A stretch of 64,000 bases of DNA from Prochlorococcus sp. AG-347-J19 (GTDB lineage Bacteria > Cyanobacteriota > Cyanobacteriia > PCC-6307 > Cyanobiaceae), in the NCBI GenBank assembly GCA_003279015.1, contig QCBV01000003.1, positions 124,001 through 188,000 on the forward strand, read 5' to 3'. Both the position numbers and the translations under genes were made by a program. Below, in pieces: positions 21,626-34,385 of this stretch (position 1 is the stretch's first letter; every line of letters begins with the position of its first letter). The notes under the pieces were generated by a model, which did not search any database, was not told where the DNA came from, and saw nothing but the letters and a program-made list of their open reading frames with translations.

Positions 21626-23248
21626 ATGCCAATGAATAGCAGCAAAAATATAAATAGGTTAAGTGTTCCTCAAAGCCCTGTAGTTCTTGCAATATTAGAT
21701 GGATGGGGATATAGAGAAGATATTACTGATAATGCTATAAAAAGTGGCCATACACCAATAATGGACTCACTATGGCATGCATATCCTCACACTCTAATAA
21801 GCGCAAGTGGATCGGATGTAGGCCTCCCAGAAGGTCAAATGGGAAATTCAGAGGTAGGGCACCTTACGATTGGCTCGGGACGAATAATCCAACAAGAACT
21901 TGTAAGGATTTCAAATGTTGTAAAAAATAATCAATTAGGTATTGTTCCTGAGTTAAAGAAGATTGCTGTTTCATTAAAGAAAAAAAATTCTACATTGCAT
22001 ATCATGGGATTATGTTCAGATGGGGGAGTACATAGTCATATTGACCATTTATTAGGTTTAATTAAATGGGCGTCAGATAATGGGATTAAAAAAGTAGCAA
22101 TTCATATCATTACTGATGGAAGAGATACTCCAGCGAAAAGTGCATCCAAATATATCAATCAAATAGAATCATGGATAAAAAAATTCAAAGTAGGTGAATT
22201 AGCCTCAATATGCGGAAGATACTGGATAATGGATAGGAATCTTTTATGGGACAGAACAGAAAAAGCATATTCTAATTTGACGGATCCAAGTATTAAAGTT
22301 TCAAATATTTCTGCTCAAGATTACATAAAAAAAAGTTATGACAAAGCTATTACCGATGAATTTATTGAGCCCATTCGAATGTCTGAAAACTATCTTAAAG
22401 ATGGAGATAGTTTAATTTGTTTTAATTTTCGTCCTGATAGAGCAAGACAAATTATCAAAGCCCTTTCAGATAAGGAATTCTCAGATTTTGAAAGAAAAAT
22501 TTTTCCAAATCTAGATTTAATTACTTTTACTCAATATGACACAAACTTTCCTGTTAAAGTGGCATTTCCACCTGAATCTCTTAATAATTTTATCGGCCAA
22601 ATAGTTTCAGAAAATGGACTCAAACAATACAGAACAGCAGAAACAGAAAAATATCCTCACGTTACATATTTTTTTAATGGAGGAGTAGAAATTCCTTTAC
22701 CCGGTGAAGAAAGACACTTAATACCATCTCCAAGAGTAGCAACTTATGATATGAAACCAGAAATGTCAGCTGAAGAATTAACTAATAGTTGCTCTAAAGC
22801 AATTAAAAGTGGAAACTATGCATTTGTTGTAATCAATTTTGCTAATCCTGATATGGTTGGTCATACAGGCAATATGAATGCAACAATTAAAGCTATTGAG
22901 ACAGTAGATAAATGTATAGGTCAAATAGTAAATGCTACTGGAGAAATGGGTGGAAGTATTCTTATAACAGCTGATCATGGTAACGCAGAGGTAATGAAAG
23001 GACCTTCAGGAGAGCCATGGACCGCACATACTATAAATAAGGTTCCATTAATTTTTATTGAAGGCGAAAAAAGAAAGATTCCGAATATGGGAAATGATAT
23101 TTATTTAAGGGATAATGCAGGATTAGCAGATATTGCACCAACTTTATTACAATTACTAAACCTCCCAATTCCAAAAGAAATGACAGGAAAATCTCTAATC
23201 AAAGAAATTGAGTTAAAAGGTTATAATAAAGTCGTACAACACGTCTAG
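21626..23248 (+). CDS. gpmI: 2,3-bisphosphoglycerate-independent phosphoglycerate mutase (540 aa)
   Basis: Alkaline-phosphatase fold with metal and nucleophile motifs: [21 protein letters not shown] (Ser75), ITDGRDT and [10 protein letters not shown]. It converts 3-phosphoglycerate to 2-phosphoglycerate in glycolysis, with manganese. Length is slightly above the usual 510 residues, largely from the first 15. Divergent from pyrR; secG follows 20 bases later. Confidence 0.92.
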   Translation: MPMNSSKNINRLSVPQSPVVLAILDGWGYREDITDNAIKSGHTPIMDSLWHAYPHTLISASGSDVGLPEGQMGNSEVGHLTIGSGRIIQQELVRISNVVKNNQLGIVPELKKIAVSLKKKNSTLHIMGLCSDGGVHSHIDHLLGLIKWASDNGIKKVAIHIITDGRDTPAKSASKYINQIESWIKKFKVGELASICGRYWIMDRNLLWDRTEKAYSNLTDPSIKVSNISAQDYIKKSYDKAITDEFIEPIRMSENYLKDGDSLICFNFRPDRARQIIKALSDKEFSDFERKIFPNLDLITFTQYDTNFPVKVAFPPESLNNFIGQIVSENGLKQYRTAETEKYPHVTYFFNGGVEIPLPGEERHLIPSPRVATYDMKPEMSAEELTNSCSKAIKSGNYAFVVINFANPDMVGHTGNMNATIKAIETVDKCIGQIVNATGEMGGSILITADHGNAEVMKGPSGEPWTAHTINKVPLIFIEGEKRKIPNMGNDIYLRDNAGLADIAPTLLQLLNLPIPKEMTGKSLIKEIELKGYNKVVQHV

Positions 23249-23268
23249 AGTTAATAGGTTTTTGAGCA

Positions 23269-23496
23269 ATGGTTCAAATTTTTAGTTGGATATGGGTATT
23301 TTCTGGGATACTTCTTATACTTTTAGTTTTACTTCATAGTCCCAAAGGTGATGGAATGGGAGGAATAGCTGCTAGTGGAAGCTCAATGTTCAATAGCGCA
23401 AGTAGTGCAGAAGCATCTCTCAATAAAGTAACTTGGACTTTTTTATTCATATTTTTGTCTCTTGCAATTATCCTCAGTGCTGGCTGGATTTCATAA
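23269..23496 (+). CDS. secG: Preprotein translocase subunit SecG (75 aa)
   Basis: Two membrane helices (about 5-20 and 52-71) flank the conserved loop LLHSPKGDGMGGIAASGSSM, the SecG signature. It assists SecYE translocation. Followed by a strong bidirectional terminator before the convergent groEL. Confidence 0.9.
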   Translation: MVQIFSWIWVFSGILLILLVLLHSPKGDGMGGIAASGSSMFNSASSAEASLNKVTWTFLFIFLSLAIILSAGWIS

Positions 23497-23507
23497 AGTT
23501 CGAATAA

Positions 23508-23537
23508 AAAAAGGATCATTAATAAATGATCCCTTTA
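23508..23537. terminator. Bidirectional intrinsic terminator, secG/groEL
   Basis: AAAGGATCATT / AATGATCC(C)TTT with a four-base AATA loop and A/T tracts on both sides, in the 72-base gap between convergent secG and groEL. Confidence 0.75.
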
Positions 23538-23568
23538 ACTAGAAGTTATATTATTAACTAATATTTAG

Positions 23569-25209
<1,641 letters not shown>

Positions 25210-25258
25210 TTAGGCAGCAATTTAGTAATAAGTTTTAATAATTTTTGAAACAAATATA

Positions 25259-25570
25259 TTAGCCTACTACAGCTAAAATATCTTTTTCGGAGAGCAAGAC
25301 ATATTCATCTCCTCCCAATTTAATGTCTGTTCCAGCATATTTGCTGTATAAGACTTTATCGCCAATACTCACTTCAGGAGTTTGTCGAGAACCATCGTCA
25401 TTGAGTTTCCCAGGACCTACCTGAGCTACTTCTCCAACTTGTGGTTTTTCCTTGGCTGTATCAGGCAAAAGTATGCCCCCAGCAGTTTTTTCCTCAGATG
25501 CGGAAACTTTAATAAATATTCTATCTCCCAGTGGTTTTACTGTAGAGACTGTAAGTGAAACAGCTGCCAT
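25259..25570 (-). CDS. groES: Co-chaperonin GroES (103 aa)
   Basis: Contains [20 protein letters not shown] (mobile-loop region), VGPGK and the dome and C-terminal motif [12 protein letters not shown]. First gene of the groES-groEL operon. Its upstream region holds the inverted-repeat-bounded structure at 25,650-25,749. Confidence 0.96.
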   Translation of the reverse strand: MAAVSLTVSTVKPLGDRIFIKVSASEEKTAGGILLPDTAKEKPQVGEVAQVGPGKLNDDGSRQTPEVSIGDKVLYSKYAGTDIKLGGDEYVLLSEKDILAVVG

Positions 25571-25649
25571 AGATTAATGGAGGATCATGATTGAGACGCT
25601 TTGCGTCATAAAAAAGGAAAGAGAAATTCTCGATCCGTATCATCAACAA

Positions 25650-25749
25650 CATAATCCGCGAAGCAGCAATTAAACCATACTTCAACTGTGCGGGTGGCCG
25701 AACCCATTTAACGAATCTACCCATGAGATGGTAGTATTTTCGGATTATG
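25650..25749. ncRNA. Candidate structured RNA closed by a 9-bp inverted repeat
   Basis: CATAATCCG (25,650-25,658) and CGGATTATG (25,741-25,749) are perfect inverse copies 100 bases apart, enclosing GGGT/ACCC (25,692-25,705) and TACC/GGTA hairpins. This would fold as a three-way junction. It lies between divergent groES and atpB and could be a small RNA, a groES leader, or a promoter-proximal cruciform. It resembles no RNA class I can name. Confidence 0.4.
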
Positions 25750-25786
25750 AGCTGTTAAAAATCAGCTATTCATTTCCAATTAATAA

Positions 25787-27250
<1,464 letters not shown>

Positions 27251-27289
27251 ATATCAAACATATTATTTAACCTTCAAAAATTTAAATTA

Positions 27290-27694
27290 ATGGCAATTTC
27301 TCTAAAAGTTTTAGCTCCTAATAAAAATGTTTATCAAGGTGAAGCTGAAGAAGTAATCCTTCCAAGCACTACTGGACAATTGGGTGTACTACCTGGACAT
27401 ATTTCTTTAGTTACGGCTATTGATATCGGTGTTTTAAGGTTAAGAATGAATTCACAGTGGAAATCAATCGCCTTGATGGGGGGCTTCGCTGAAATCGAAT
27501 CAGATGAAGTCATAGTTTTAGTAAACAATGCAGAAATTGGTTCTGAAATCAATGTTCAAAATGCTGAACAAGATCTTAAAGAAGCAAAAATAGCAATAAG
27601 TAAATTTTCCGAAAATGAAAAAAATCCAGAAAAAATAAAAGCCTTGAAAGAAATTTCAAAGGCTGAGGCAAGGATCCAAGCTGCAAAAAATTAG
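27290..27694 (+). CDS. atpC: ATP synthase subunit epsilon (134 aa)
   Basis: The N-terminal beta-sandwich is typical ([36 protein letters not shown]) and is followed by the two-helix C-terminal domain that restrains ATP hydrolysis. It is 39 bases after atpB. Confidence 0.95.
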   Translation: MAISLKVLAPNKNVYQGEAEEVILPSTTGQLGVLPGHISLVTAIDIGVLRLRMNSQWKSIALMGGFAEIESDEVIVLVNNAEIGSEINVQNAEQDLKEAKIAISKFSENEKNPEKIKALKEISKAEARIQAAKN

Positions 27695-27697
27695 TTT

Positions 27698-28165
27698 TTA
27701 AGCAGTTCCACAAAAAGTAACTTCAGGAAACTTTAGTTTTGCTTCTTCTAATTTTTTTGTTTTTCCCTCTTCTTGCCAATAATTTATTACTTCTGTAGCT
27801 TTATTCAATATTTCAACTCTCTCATTATCCGTAATCCAACCTTTATTCTCTAATTCACTTTTTAGTTTTTCCCAAGCATCATCTCTTGGCCAAAAATAAT
27901 AAGCAGTTAGAGGGCTTGGACCTCCCCCTACAATTTGATCAACAGCTAGGGCAACATTATCAGGCAACCACAATACTTTAATAATGAATCTCCCTTCGTC
28001 AGGTTTAGGTGTATATCCCGTGGGTACTCCATCCTCATCAATAGTGGCAGCTGCCAATACAGCAGAAGCACCCATCATTCCTGAATTAGGAGCAGAATTT
28101 TTAGATTTTTGGGGATCACTGTTTTTTTCTATTGAATTTTGATTTAACTGATCTGATGGAGTCAT
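27698..28165 (-). CDS. Plastid-specific ribosomal protein 3 homologue, PSRP-3/Ycf65 (155 aa)
   Basis: Core [37 protein letters not shown] and [13 protein letters not shown] match PSRP-3/Ycf65, a small-subunit ribosomal protein of cyanobacteria and chloroplasts. It has an extra polar N-terminal region of about 60 residues, which is probably disordered. Convergent with atpC, 3 bases apart. Confidence 0.85.
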   Translation of the reverse strand: MTPSDQLNQNSIEKNSDPQKSKNSAPNSGMMGASAVLAAATIDEDGVPTGYTPKPDEGRFIIKVLWLPDNVALAVDQIVGGGPSPLTAYYFWPRDDAWEKLKSELENKGWITDNERVEILNKATEVINYWQEEGKTKKLEEAKLKFPEVTFCGTA

Positions 28166-28269
28166 TCACTTATTTACGTTCAATAAATAATTTATCAGTT
28201 TATGGTCACATTTTGATTAATTTATTCAAAATTTCTCGATTTTAGTTAATGAACTCTCTAAACGAAATT

Positions 28270-28428
28270 TTATTTATCATGAGAAACTTGATAAAAATCA
28301 TAAATGGTAGCCTCCAATGAATCCCAAAGATCTTTAGGGATATCATTTTCTTCTGCAAACATTCCTAGCTGGCTAGCTAAACCTCTTGCTTGAGAGAGTT
28401 TGGAATCATATGAATCTGACTTATTCAT
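28270..28428 (-). CDS. Hypothetical 52-residue helical protein
   Basis: Minus-strand ATG at 28,428 to TAA. Acidic and helical, reading ..SKLSQARGLASQLGMFAEEN then DIPKDLWDSLEATIYDFY. No cysteines or membrane segment. It lies between the PSRP-3 and pepP genes on the same strand. The regular core supports a real gene; function unknown. Confidence 0.55.
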   Translation of the reverse strand: MNKSDSYDSKLSQARGLASQLGMFAEENDIPKDLWDSLEATIYDFYQVSHDK

Positions 28429-28482
28429 TATTTAAACTTCAAACTTTATAAAAATAAATCTATTAACTAGATAAGTCAAATT

Positions 28483-29808
28483 TTAAAATTCTAAATCAGA
28501 AATTTCTTTAAGGGCAGAAATACTTAAAACTTCTGGGTTTGTATCTTTGACAAGGACATCATCTTCAATTCTAATACCAATGCCTTTCCATTTTTCATCA
28601 ATATTAGGTTGTCCCTCAGGGACTGGGATCCTATCACTTATATAAATTCCAGGTTCTACCGTAAGAATCATTCCATTCTGTAAAGGCACTTCATAATCCC
28701 CCATTCTATATGCTCCAACATCATGAACATCTAAGCCGAGCCAATGTCCAGTTCTATGCATGTAAAGATGTTTATATGATTGATTCTCAATTATCTCCTC
28801 AGTACTGCCCGACAATAAACCAATTTCTTTTAATCCTTCTATTAAAATTTTTAAAGCAACATTATGGACAGTGCTGGAATTTGATCCAGCTATAGCACTT
28901 TTAATTGCAGTTTTCTGAGCATTCAATACAATTTCATAGATAACTTTTTGCTCTTTAGAAAATTTTCCACATATTGGTATAGTTCGTGTTATGTCTCCAT
29001 TGTAATAATCTGTTAATGAGCAGCCTGCATCTACCAACAATAAATCTCCATTTTTCAAAGGTGAGTTATTTGATGTGTAATGCAAAATACATGCATTATC
29101 TCCCGAAGCAACAATAGAATTATAAGCAGGTCCTCTTGCCCCTTTTTCTAAAAAGAATCCCTCAAGCAGACCTTGAATTTGCCTTTCATTTTTCTTAGAT
29201 GATATAGATGCTCTAACAAGTTCATGAGCTTCTGCTGAAATTTTTATAGCCTTTCTCATCCTATTAATTTCAAATTCACTTTTAATTAATCTCATCTCGT
29301 TTAAATAAATTTCTGGAGATTTTATAGAACTTGTGCCAATTCCCAATCTTGAGCGATTTTCAAGTTGTTTTGAGAAAATCTCCAGTACTATTTTTTCTAT
29401 TGATAAATGCTTACCGATCGAAAAAACAAGCTCATCAGAACCATTAATATAATCAGGGAGTAAATCTCTTAGTTCACTTATTGAGTGAGCCTTATCAGCC
29501 TTAAACTCTTTTTCAGCACCTTCTAAACCCCATCTGAAGCCATGCCACACTTCGCTGATAACATCTTTTGGAGCAACGAACAAAATAAATCTCTCACCCT
29601 TTGGTTTATGCGAAAGGAAAAGAGCTACAGCATCCGGTTCATCAAAACCAGTTAAATACCAAAAATTACTATCTTGTCTGAAAGGATATTCACAATCTGC
29701 ATGATGCTTGACAAGATTTGCTCCTGGGATAATAGCAGCCTTTCCACCTAATTTATCTAGAAAAATTTTTCTTCTTTCTTCAAAAACTTTATTGTTAGGT
29801 TTAAGCAT
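28483..29808 (-). CDS. pepP: Xaa-Pro aminopeptidase, PepP type (441 aa)
   Basis: An N-terminal creatinase-like domain (FRQDSNFWYLTGFDEPDAVA) and a pita-bread C-terminal domain with the dimetal ligands in LLLVDAGCSLTDYYNGDITR, HRTGHWLGLDVHD, TVEPGIY and IRIEDDV. It removes an N-terminal residue before proline. Length fits PepP. Confidence 0.9.
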   Translation of the reverse strand: MLKPNNKVFEERRKIFLDKLGGKAAIIPGANLVKHHADCEYPFRQDSNFWYLTGFDEPDAVALFLSHKPKGERFILFVAPKDVISEVWHGFRWGLEGAEKEFKADKAHSISELRDLLPDYINGSDELVFSIGKHLSIEKIVLEIFSKQLENRSRLGIGTSSIKSPEIYLNEMRLIKSEFEINRMRKAIKISAEAHELVRASISSKKNERQIQGLLEGFFLEKGARGPAYNSIVASGDNACILHYTSNNSPLKNGDLLLVDAGCSLTDYYNGDITRTIPICGKFSKEQKVIYEIVLNAQKTAIKSAIAGSNSSTVHNVALKILIEGLKEIGLLSGSTEEIIENQSYKHLYMHRTGHWLGLDVHDVGAYRMGDYEVPLQNGMILTVEPGIYISDRIPVPEGQPNIDEKWKGIGIRIEDDVLVKDTNPEVLSISALKEISDLEF

Positions 29809-29882
29809 AAATCGTGTATTGGCGTGTTTTAAAAAAAAATGGAAGAATGAATTAAAACAGATTTAGTATTTAATCTATCTTA

Positions 29883-30860
29883 ATGGAACCAAGTGTTTAC
29901 GGTTTAATTCTACTTATATTGATAATTCTAGTTGGGTCAGCATGTTGTTCGGGAGTAGAAGCCGCTTTTTTAGCTGTAAATTCACTTAGAATTTTAGAAA
30001 TAGCCTCAAGACAGAAACCTAAAAGTTCTGCTAATCAACTCCTTAAACTTAGAAAACACCTAGGTAGGACATTAACTGTAATTACAATTACCAATAATGG
30101 ATTTAACATAATTGGAAGCCTTATTTTAGGAGTATACGGTGCATTGGTAATTAATAGTAATTATGGCTTAACCCTTTTTTCAATTGTTTTTTATATATTG
30201 GTTGTTTTAGTTGGAGAAGTACTACCCAAAGCTCTTGGCACAAGATTTTCAGTACAAATTGCATTATTATCCGTTCCAATTCTGAGAATATTAAATACCT
30301 TAATGAGGCCATTCCTAATATTAATAGAGCAAATATTTCCAGTCATCACTGCAGAAAACGAAATTTCAACTGATGAAGAGGAAATTAGACAAATGGCAAA
30401 AATTGGAAGTCAGAAAGGTTTGATAGAAGCTGATGAGGCAGCAATGATATTTAAGGTTTTTCAATTAAATGATTTAAAAGCTAAAGATTTAATGATTCCT
30501 AGGGTATCAGCTCCTTGTCTTGATGGATCTTCGAATCTTGATGAAATCTCCAAACTCATAATGTCAGATAGCTCCCCATGGTGGGTTATTTTGGGAGATA
30601 AAGTTGACAAAATACAAGGGGTAGTAAAACGTGAAAATATCTTAGCAGAATTAACTAAGGGGGAAAATAAAAAGTTATTATCAGAAATTTGCGAACCTGT
30701 AGACTATATTCCCGAAATGATTAAGGCAGATCAATTATTAACAAGATTTGACAAGAATCATAAAGGAGTGAAAGTAGTAGTAGATGAATTTGGGGGATTC
30801 GTGGGAATTATTGGTGCAGAAGCTGTTTTGTCTGTATTAGCTGGTTGGTGGAAAAAATAA
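29883..30860 (+). CDS. CNNM-domain (DUF21) membrane protein with CBS pair (325 aa)
   Basis: Three to four membrane helices in the first 150 residues form the CNNM/DUF21 domain (ACCSGVEAAFLAVNSLR; VLVGEVLPKALGTRFS), followed by a paired CBS region (MIPRVSAPCLDG..; GVVKRENILAEL..; VDEFGGFVGIIG). The family, formerly called hemolysins, is linked to magnesium or divalent-cation homeostasis. It lacks the CorC_HlyC domain. Three bases before the GTPase gene. Confidence 0.83.
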   Translation: MEPSVYGLILLILIILVGSACCSGVEAAFLAVNSLRILEIASRQKPKSSANQLLKLRKHLGRTLTVITITNNGFNIIGSLILGVYGALVINSNYGLTLFSIVFYILVVLVGEVLPKALGTRFSVQIALLSVPILRILNTLMRPFLILIEQIFPVITAENEISTDEEEIRQMAKIGSQKGLIEADEAAMIFKVFQLNDLKAKDLMIPRVSAPCLDGSSNLDEISKLIMSDSSPWWVILGDKVDKIQGVVKRENILAELTKGENKKLLSEICEPVDYIPEMIKADQLLTRFDKNHKGVKVVVDEFGGFVGIIGAEAVLSVLAGWWKK

Positions 30861-30863
30861 ATT

Positions 30864-32105
30864 ATGAAAGAATTGAAAATTAGTAAAAATTATTTACTTT
30901 TAAAGAAATGGTGGGAGACCATAGATCTTACCAATTATGAAAAAAGCTTTTTTAATAGAGAAATAGTTTTTTTTAATCAACAACTTTTTAGACTCAAAGA
31001 AAAAAAAATTCGAATTGGCATATATGGAAAATCAGGCGTAGGGAAATCCACTGTTTTGAATTCTTTATTAAAAAAAGAGATATTCAAAACAGATATTATT
31101 AATGGATCGACGAAAGAGATACAAACCGAAGAAGTGACTCTTAAAGATTCAACACTCAAAAGTATAGAGTTTCTTGATTCACCAGGATTTGATTACTGCA
31201 ATATTAAATTTCCTGAAAAAATATATTCACGTATAAATAATTCAGATCTTATTTTATTTGTAGTCTCAGGAGATATAAATAGAAATGAGTTAAACGAAAT
31301 CAGCTCCTTTATAAAAGATGGAAAAAAAATTATTATAATTTTAAATAAAATCGATCTATATAATAAAAATGAATTAAAAGAAATAATTGAAAATATAAAG
31401 TTTAAACTTCCTAAAACTTTAGATATTCCAATAATTATTAATAATAAAAACAATCTTAAAGATTATATAAGAAAATTAATAAATCAATATGGAGACATAT
31501 TGTTAATAATTAATTCTCTTCAATTAGCTGACAAATTGTTTCTGCGAGTAAAAGAGCAAAGATTAAAAAAAAGGCAGAAATTAGCCCAGTCAACTATTGG
31601 TAAATTTTCTACTATAAAAGCATCAGCAGTAGCTCTAAATCCCTTTATTTTTTTTGATGTTGCTGGTAGTTTTGCACTAGATACTGCATTAATTAGCGAA
31701 TTAAGTAAGATTTACGGCTTAAAGTTGAAAGGTGAATCTTCAAGAAAAATATTTCAAAATATATCCATTAATAATTTATTTTTGGGAGTCACTCAAGTCG
31801 GCGTCAATACCTCTTTCAACCTTATTAAGAAAGTAATTTTATTAACAGCACCTTTCACTAACGGACTTTCATTATTACCATATGGACCCATAGCAATTAT
31901 TCAAGCAGCAATCGCAGTGCAATCTACAAAAATTTTAGGGAAATTAGCAGCAAAAGAGATATTTATAAGAAGTAAAGCTCCTTTTATAGAACCAGCTACT
32001 ATGATCCAAAATATGACCTTTAATGACCCAGAGATTTTTAACCACTTAAATATTTATTTTTCAAATAGAAATTTAAATAATAATTTTATTAGCATTCTGC
32101 CTTAA
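30864..32105 (+). CDS. Era-like GTPase with a membrane-associated C-terminal domain (413 aa)
   Basis: G1 is GIYGKSGVGKST (residues 52-63), G3 is DSPGFD and G4 is LNKIDLY. The C-terminal half (..KLAQSTIGKFSTIKASAVAL.., NPFIFFDVAGSFALDTALI) is of the DUF697/YcjF-like hydrophobic type seen in membrane-associated GTPases. The start is ATG 3 bases after the CBS gene. The cellular role is unknown; followed by nadD after 7 bases. Confidence 0.75.
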   Translation: MKELKISKNYLLLKKWWETIDLTNYEKSFFNREIVFFNQQLFRLKEKKIRIGIYGKSGVGKSTVLNSLLKKEIFKTDIINGSTKEIQTEEVTLKDSTLKSIEFLDSPGFDYCNIKFPEKIYSRINNSDLILFVVSGDINRNELNEISSFIKDGKKIIIILNKIDLYNKNELKEIIENIKFKLPKTLDIPIIINNKNNLKDYIRKLINQYGDILLIINSLQLADKLFLRVKEQRLKKRQKLAQSTIGKFSTIKASAVALNPFIFFDVAGSFALDTALISELSKIYGLKLKGESSRKIFQNISINNLFLGVTQVGVNTSFNLIKKVILLTAPFTNGLSLLPYGPIAIIQAAIAVQSTKILGKLAAKEIFIRSKAPFIEPATMIQNMTFNDPEIFNHLNIYFSNRNLNNNFISILP

Positions 32106-32112
32106 AACTTAA

Positions 32113-32691
32113 ATGGGAAAAAGAATTGCTTTATTTGGTACCAGTGCAGATCCACCTACCATTGGACATAAAAGAATACTGGAAGAATTATCCAAAATAT
32201 ATGATTTTACAATTGCTTATGTTAGTAACAACCCCAACAAAAATCACAAAGAGGATATCTCAATTCGTGGCCATTTATTAAAAACTCTTATTGAAGATTT
32301 AGATGATCCTAAGATTTTATTTAATCAAAGTGTAAGTAGCCAATGGGCAGTAAAGTCAATTAAAAAATGTAAAAGAATTTATGAATTAAATGATTTAGAT
32401 TTTGTTATTGGGAGCGATTTAATTAAAGATATTTTCTATTGGAAAGATTTTGATAAAATTACTCATGAGGTTAGTTTTTTAGTAATTTTAAGAGAGGGAT
32501 ATCCTGTTGAATCAAATACTCTTAAAATGTTAGAAACTCATAAAGTGAACTTTAAGATTTCAACCATCAAAATCCCAAACATTTCAAGTTCTAAGCTAAG
32601 GTCAAATTTTAATTATTCTAATTTACCAACTTCATTAATAGATATTGTTAAAAAGAATAATTTATATGAATCCACTAAATTAGTAGAATGA
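32113..32691 (+). CDS. nadD: Nicotinate-nucleotide adenylyltransferase (192 aa)
   Basis: The nucleotidyltransferase motif ALFGTSADPPTIGHKRIL (the G/T-xx-P-xH/GH site) and a C-terminal IPNISSSKLRSNF (ISSTxIR-like) identify NadD. It makes nicotinate adenine dinucleotide, the substrate of NadE encoded directly downstream with a 4-base overlap. Confidence 0.85.
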   Translation: MGKRIALFGTSADPPTIGHKRILEELSKIYDFTIAYVSNNPNKNHKEDISIRGHLLKTLIEDLDDPKILFNQSVSSQWAVKSIKKCKRIYELNDLDFVIGSDLIKDIFYWKDFDKITHEVSFLVILREGYPVESNTLKMLETHKVNFKISTIKIPNISSSKLRSNFNYSNLPTSLIDIVKKNNLYESTKLVE

Positions 32692-34385
32692 AGTTTTTAC
32701 TTGCTCAAATTAATCCAGTTGTCGGTGATTTAGAGGGTAATGCAAAAAAAATACTTTCTACTGCTTCGAAAGCAAGCTCAACTTCTGCTGATTTAGTTCT
32801 TACTCCAGAATTATCACTATGGGGGTATCCAGCGAACGACCTACTTCTAAAAAAAAATTTAATCAAAAATCAATATCAAATTCTTGACCAATTAGCCTTA
32901 GATATTAATAAAAAATATGGAAACTTGAGCATCGCAGTTGGGATAGCTGAGATAATAAATGATTCTTTTTTCCCAAATCTTTATAATTCAATTGCATTGC
33001 TTGAGCGCGGTGAGTGGAAAATAATTGCTCGTAAAATTATTCTTCCCACCTATGAAGTATTTGATGAGAAAAGATACTTTAGATCAGAAGAAAAAGTTTC
33101 CGTATTAACAAAAGAAATTAATAATAAAACTTGGCGACTTGGCTTTACTATATGTGAAGATTTATGGGTCAACAAAAATATAGAAGGTAGAGGCATTCAT
33201 AAAAAGAATCCTATTTTTGATTTAAAGAAAAAAAAAGTTGACATCTTAGTGAACTTATCGGCCTCCCCATATACTTTCAAAAAGTTAGAACTAAGATCCA
33301 AAGTTTCCAGTTTTGCTGCTCAATATCTTCAAGTACCGCTGATATATGTAAACCAGATTGGAGCAAACGATAATTTAATTTTTGATGGAAATAGTTTTAT
33401 TCTTAATAAAAATGGATCTAAAATTAAGCAATTAAAATCTTTTTCAGAAGACCTATCCAGTTGGGACATTGAGCAAACAAAACCACAAAAAAATAAATTT
33501 GAAAAGTCTGAGATGTCATCGATTTTTGATGCATTAGTCCTTGGGGTAAGGGATTATGCTCAAAAATGCGGGTTTAGAACAGCCTTAATTGGACTAAGTG
33601 GTGGAATTGATTCAGCACTAGTTTCAGCCATTGCGACAGCTGCTCTTGGCAGTAATAATATTTATTGCGTCTCAATGCCCTCTAAGTGGAGCTCATCCCA
33701 TTCAAAAAGTGATGCAAAAGATTTAGCGAGAAGATTAAAAATAAATTTCAATAGCATCCCAATTGAAAATTTGATGAGCTCTTTTGAAGAATCTTTTATA
33801 AATACTATATCTTTCGAGATGGCTGAAATAACAAATCAAAATATTCAATCAAGAATCAGAGGAACGCTTCTGATGGCTTTAGCAAATCAAGAAAAGCATT
33901 TATTACTTTCAACAGGAAATAAGTCAGAGTTAGCTGTAGGATATTGCACACTTTATGGTGATATGAACGGGGGATTATCGGTAATTGGGGATTTATATAA
34001 AACTAATGTTTTTAAATTATGCAATTGGCTTGATAGTGAAGAGTCAATTAATCATAGAAAATCATATATGTTAGATACTAGTGTAGATTTAATTGGAAAA
34101 AATATACGTACGAAAGCTCCAAGTGCCGAATTAGGTCCTGATCAATTAGATACTGATTCTCTCCCGCCTTATTCTATTTTAGATAATATTCTTAAAGGAA
34201 TTATTGAAGAGAAAAAAGATTTACTACAGCTAGAGGAAGATGGTTATAAAAAAGATTTGATTTTAAAAATTATCTCACTCATAAAAAAAGCTGAATTCAA
34301 AAGAAAGCAGGCTCCTCCAATCCTAAAACTGAGCAGCCAATCATTAGGAAGTGACTGGAGAGTTCCCATAGCAATATCTTATTAA
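32688..34385 (+). CDS. nadE: Glutamine-dependent NAD synthetase (565 aa)
   Basis: Two domains: an N-terminal nitrilase-type glutaminase with triad E41 (TPELSLWGYP), K116 (ARKIILPTY) and C156 (TICEDLW), and a C-terminal ammonia-dependent synthetase with P-loop SGGIDS (304-309). It finishes NAD synthesis using glutamine. Overlaps nadD by 4 bases and the convergent DUF3326 gene by 4. Confidence 0.93.
   Translation: MKFLLAQINPVVGDLEGNAKKILSTASKASSTSADLVLTPELSLWGYPANDLLLKKNLIKNQYQILDQLALDINKKYGNLSIAVGIAEIINDSFFPNLYNSIALLERGEWKIIARKIILPTYEVFDEKRYFRSEEKVSVLTKEINNKTWRLGFTICEDLWVNKNIEGRGIHKKNPIFDLKKKKVDILVNLSASPYTFKKLELRSKVSSFAAQYLQVPLIYVNQIGANDNLIFDGNSFILNKNGSKIKQLKSFSEDLSSWDIEQTKPQKNKFEKSEMSSIFDALVLGVRDYAQKCGFRTALIGLSGGIDSALVSAIATAALGSNNIYCVSMPSKWSSSHSKSDAKDLARRLKINFNSIPIENLMSSFEESFINTISFEMAEITNQNIQSRIRGTLLMALANQEKHLLLSTGNKSELAVGYCTLYGDMNGGLSVIGDLYKTNVFKLCNWLDSEESINHRKSYMLDTSVDLIGKNIRTKAPSAELGPDQLDTDSLPPYSILDNILKGIIEEKKDLLQLEEDGYKKDLILKIISLIKKAEFKRKQAPPILKLSSQSLGSDWRVPIAISY

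Noticed and set aside
25521-25724. A minus-strand 67-codon ORF overlapping groES.
   Set aside because: It lies over the inverted-repeat structure, overlaps the groES start in another frame, and has no family-like features.
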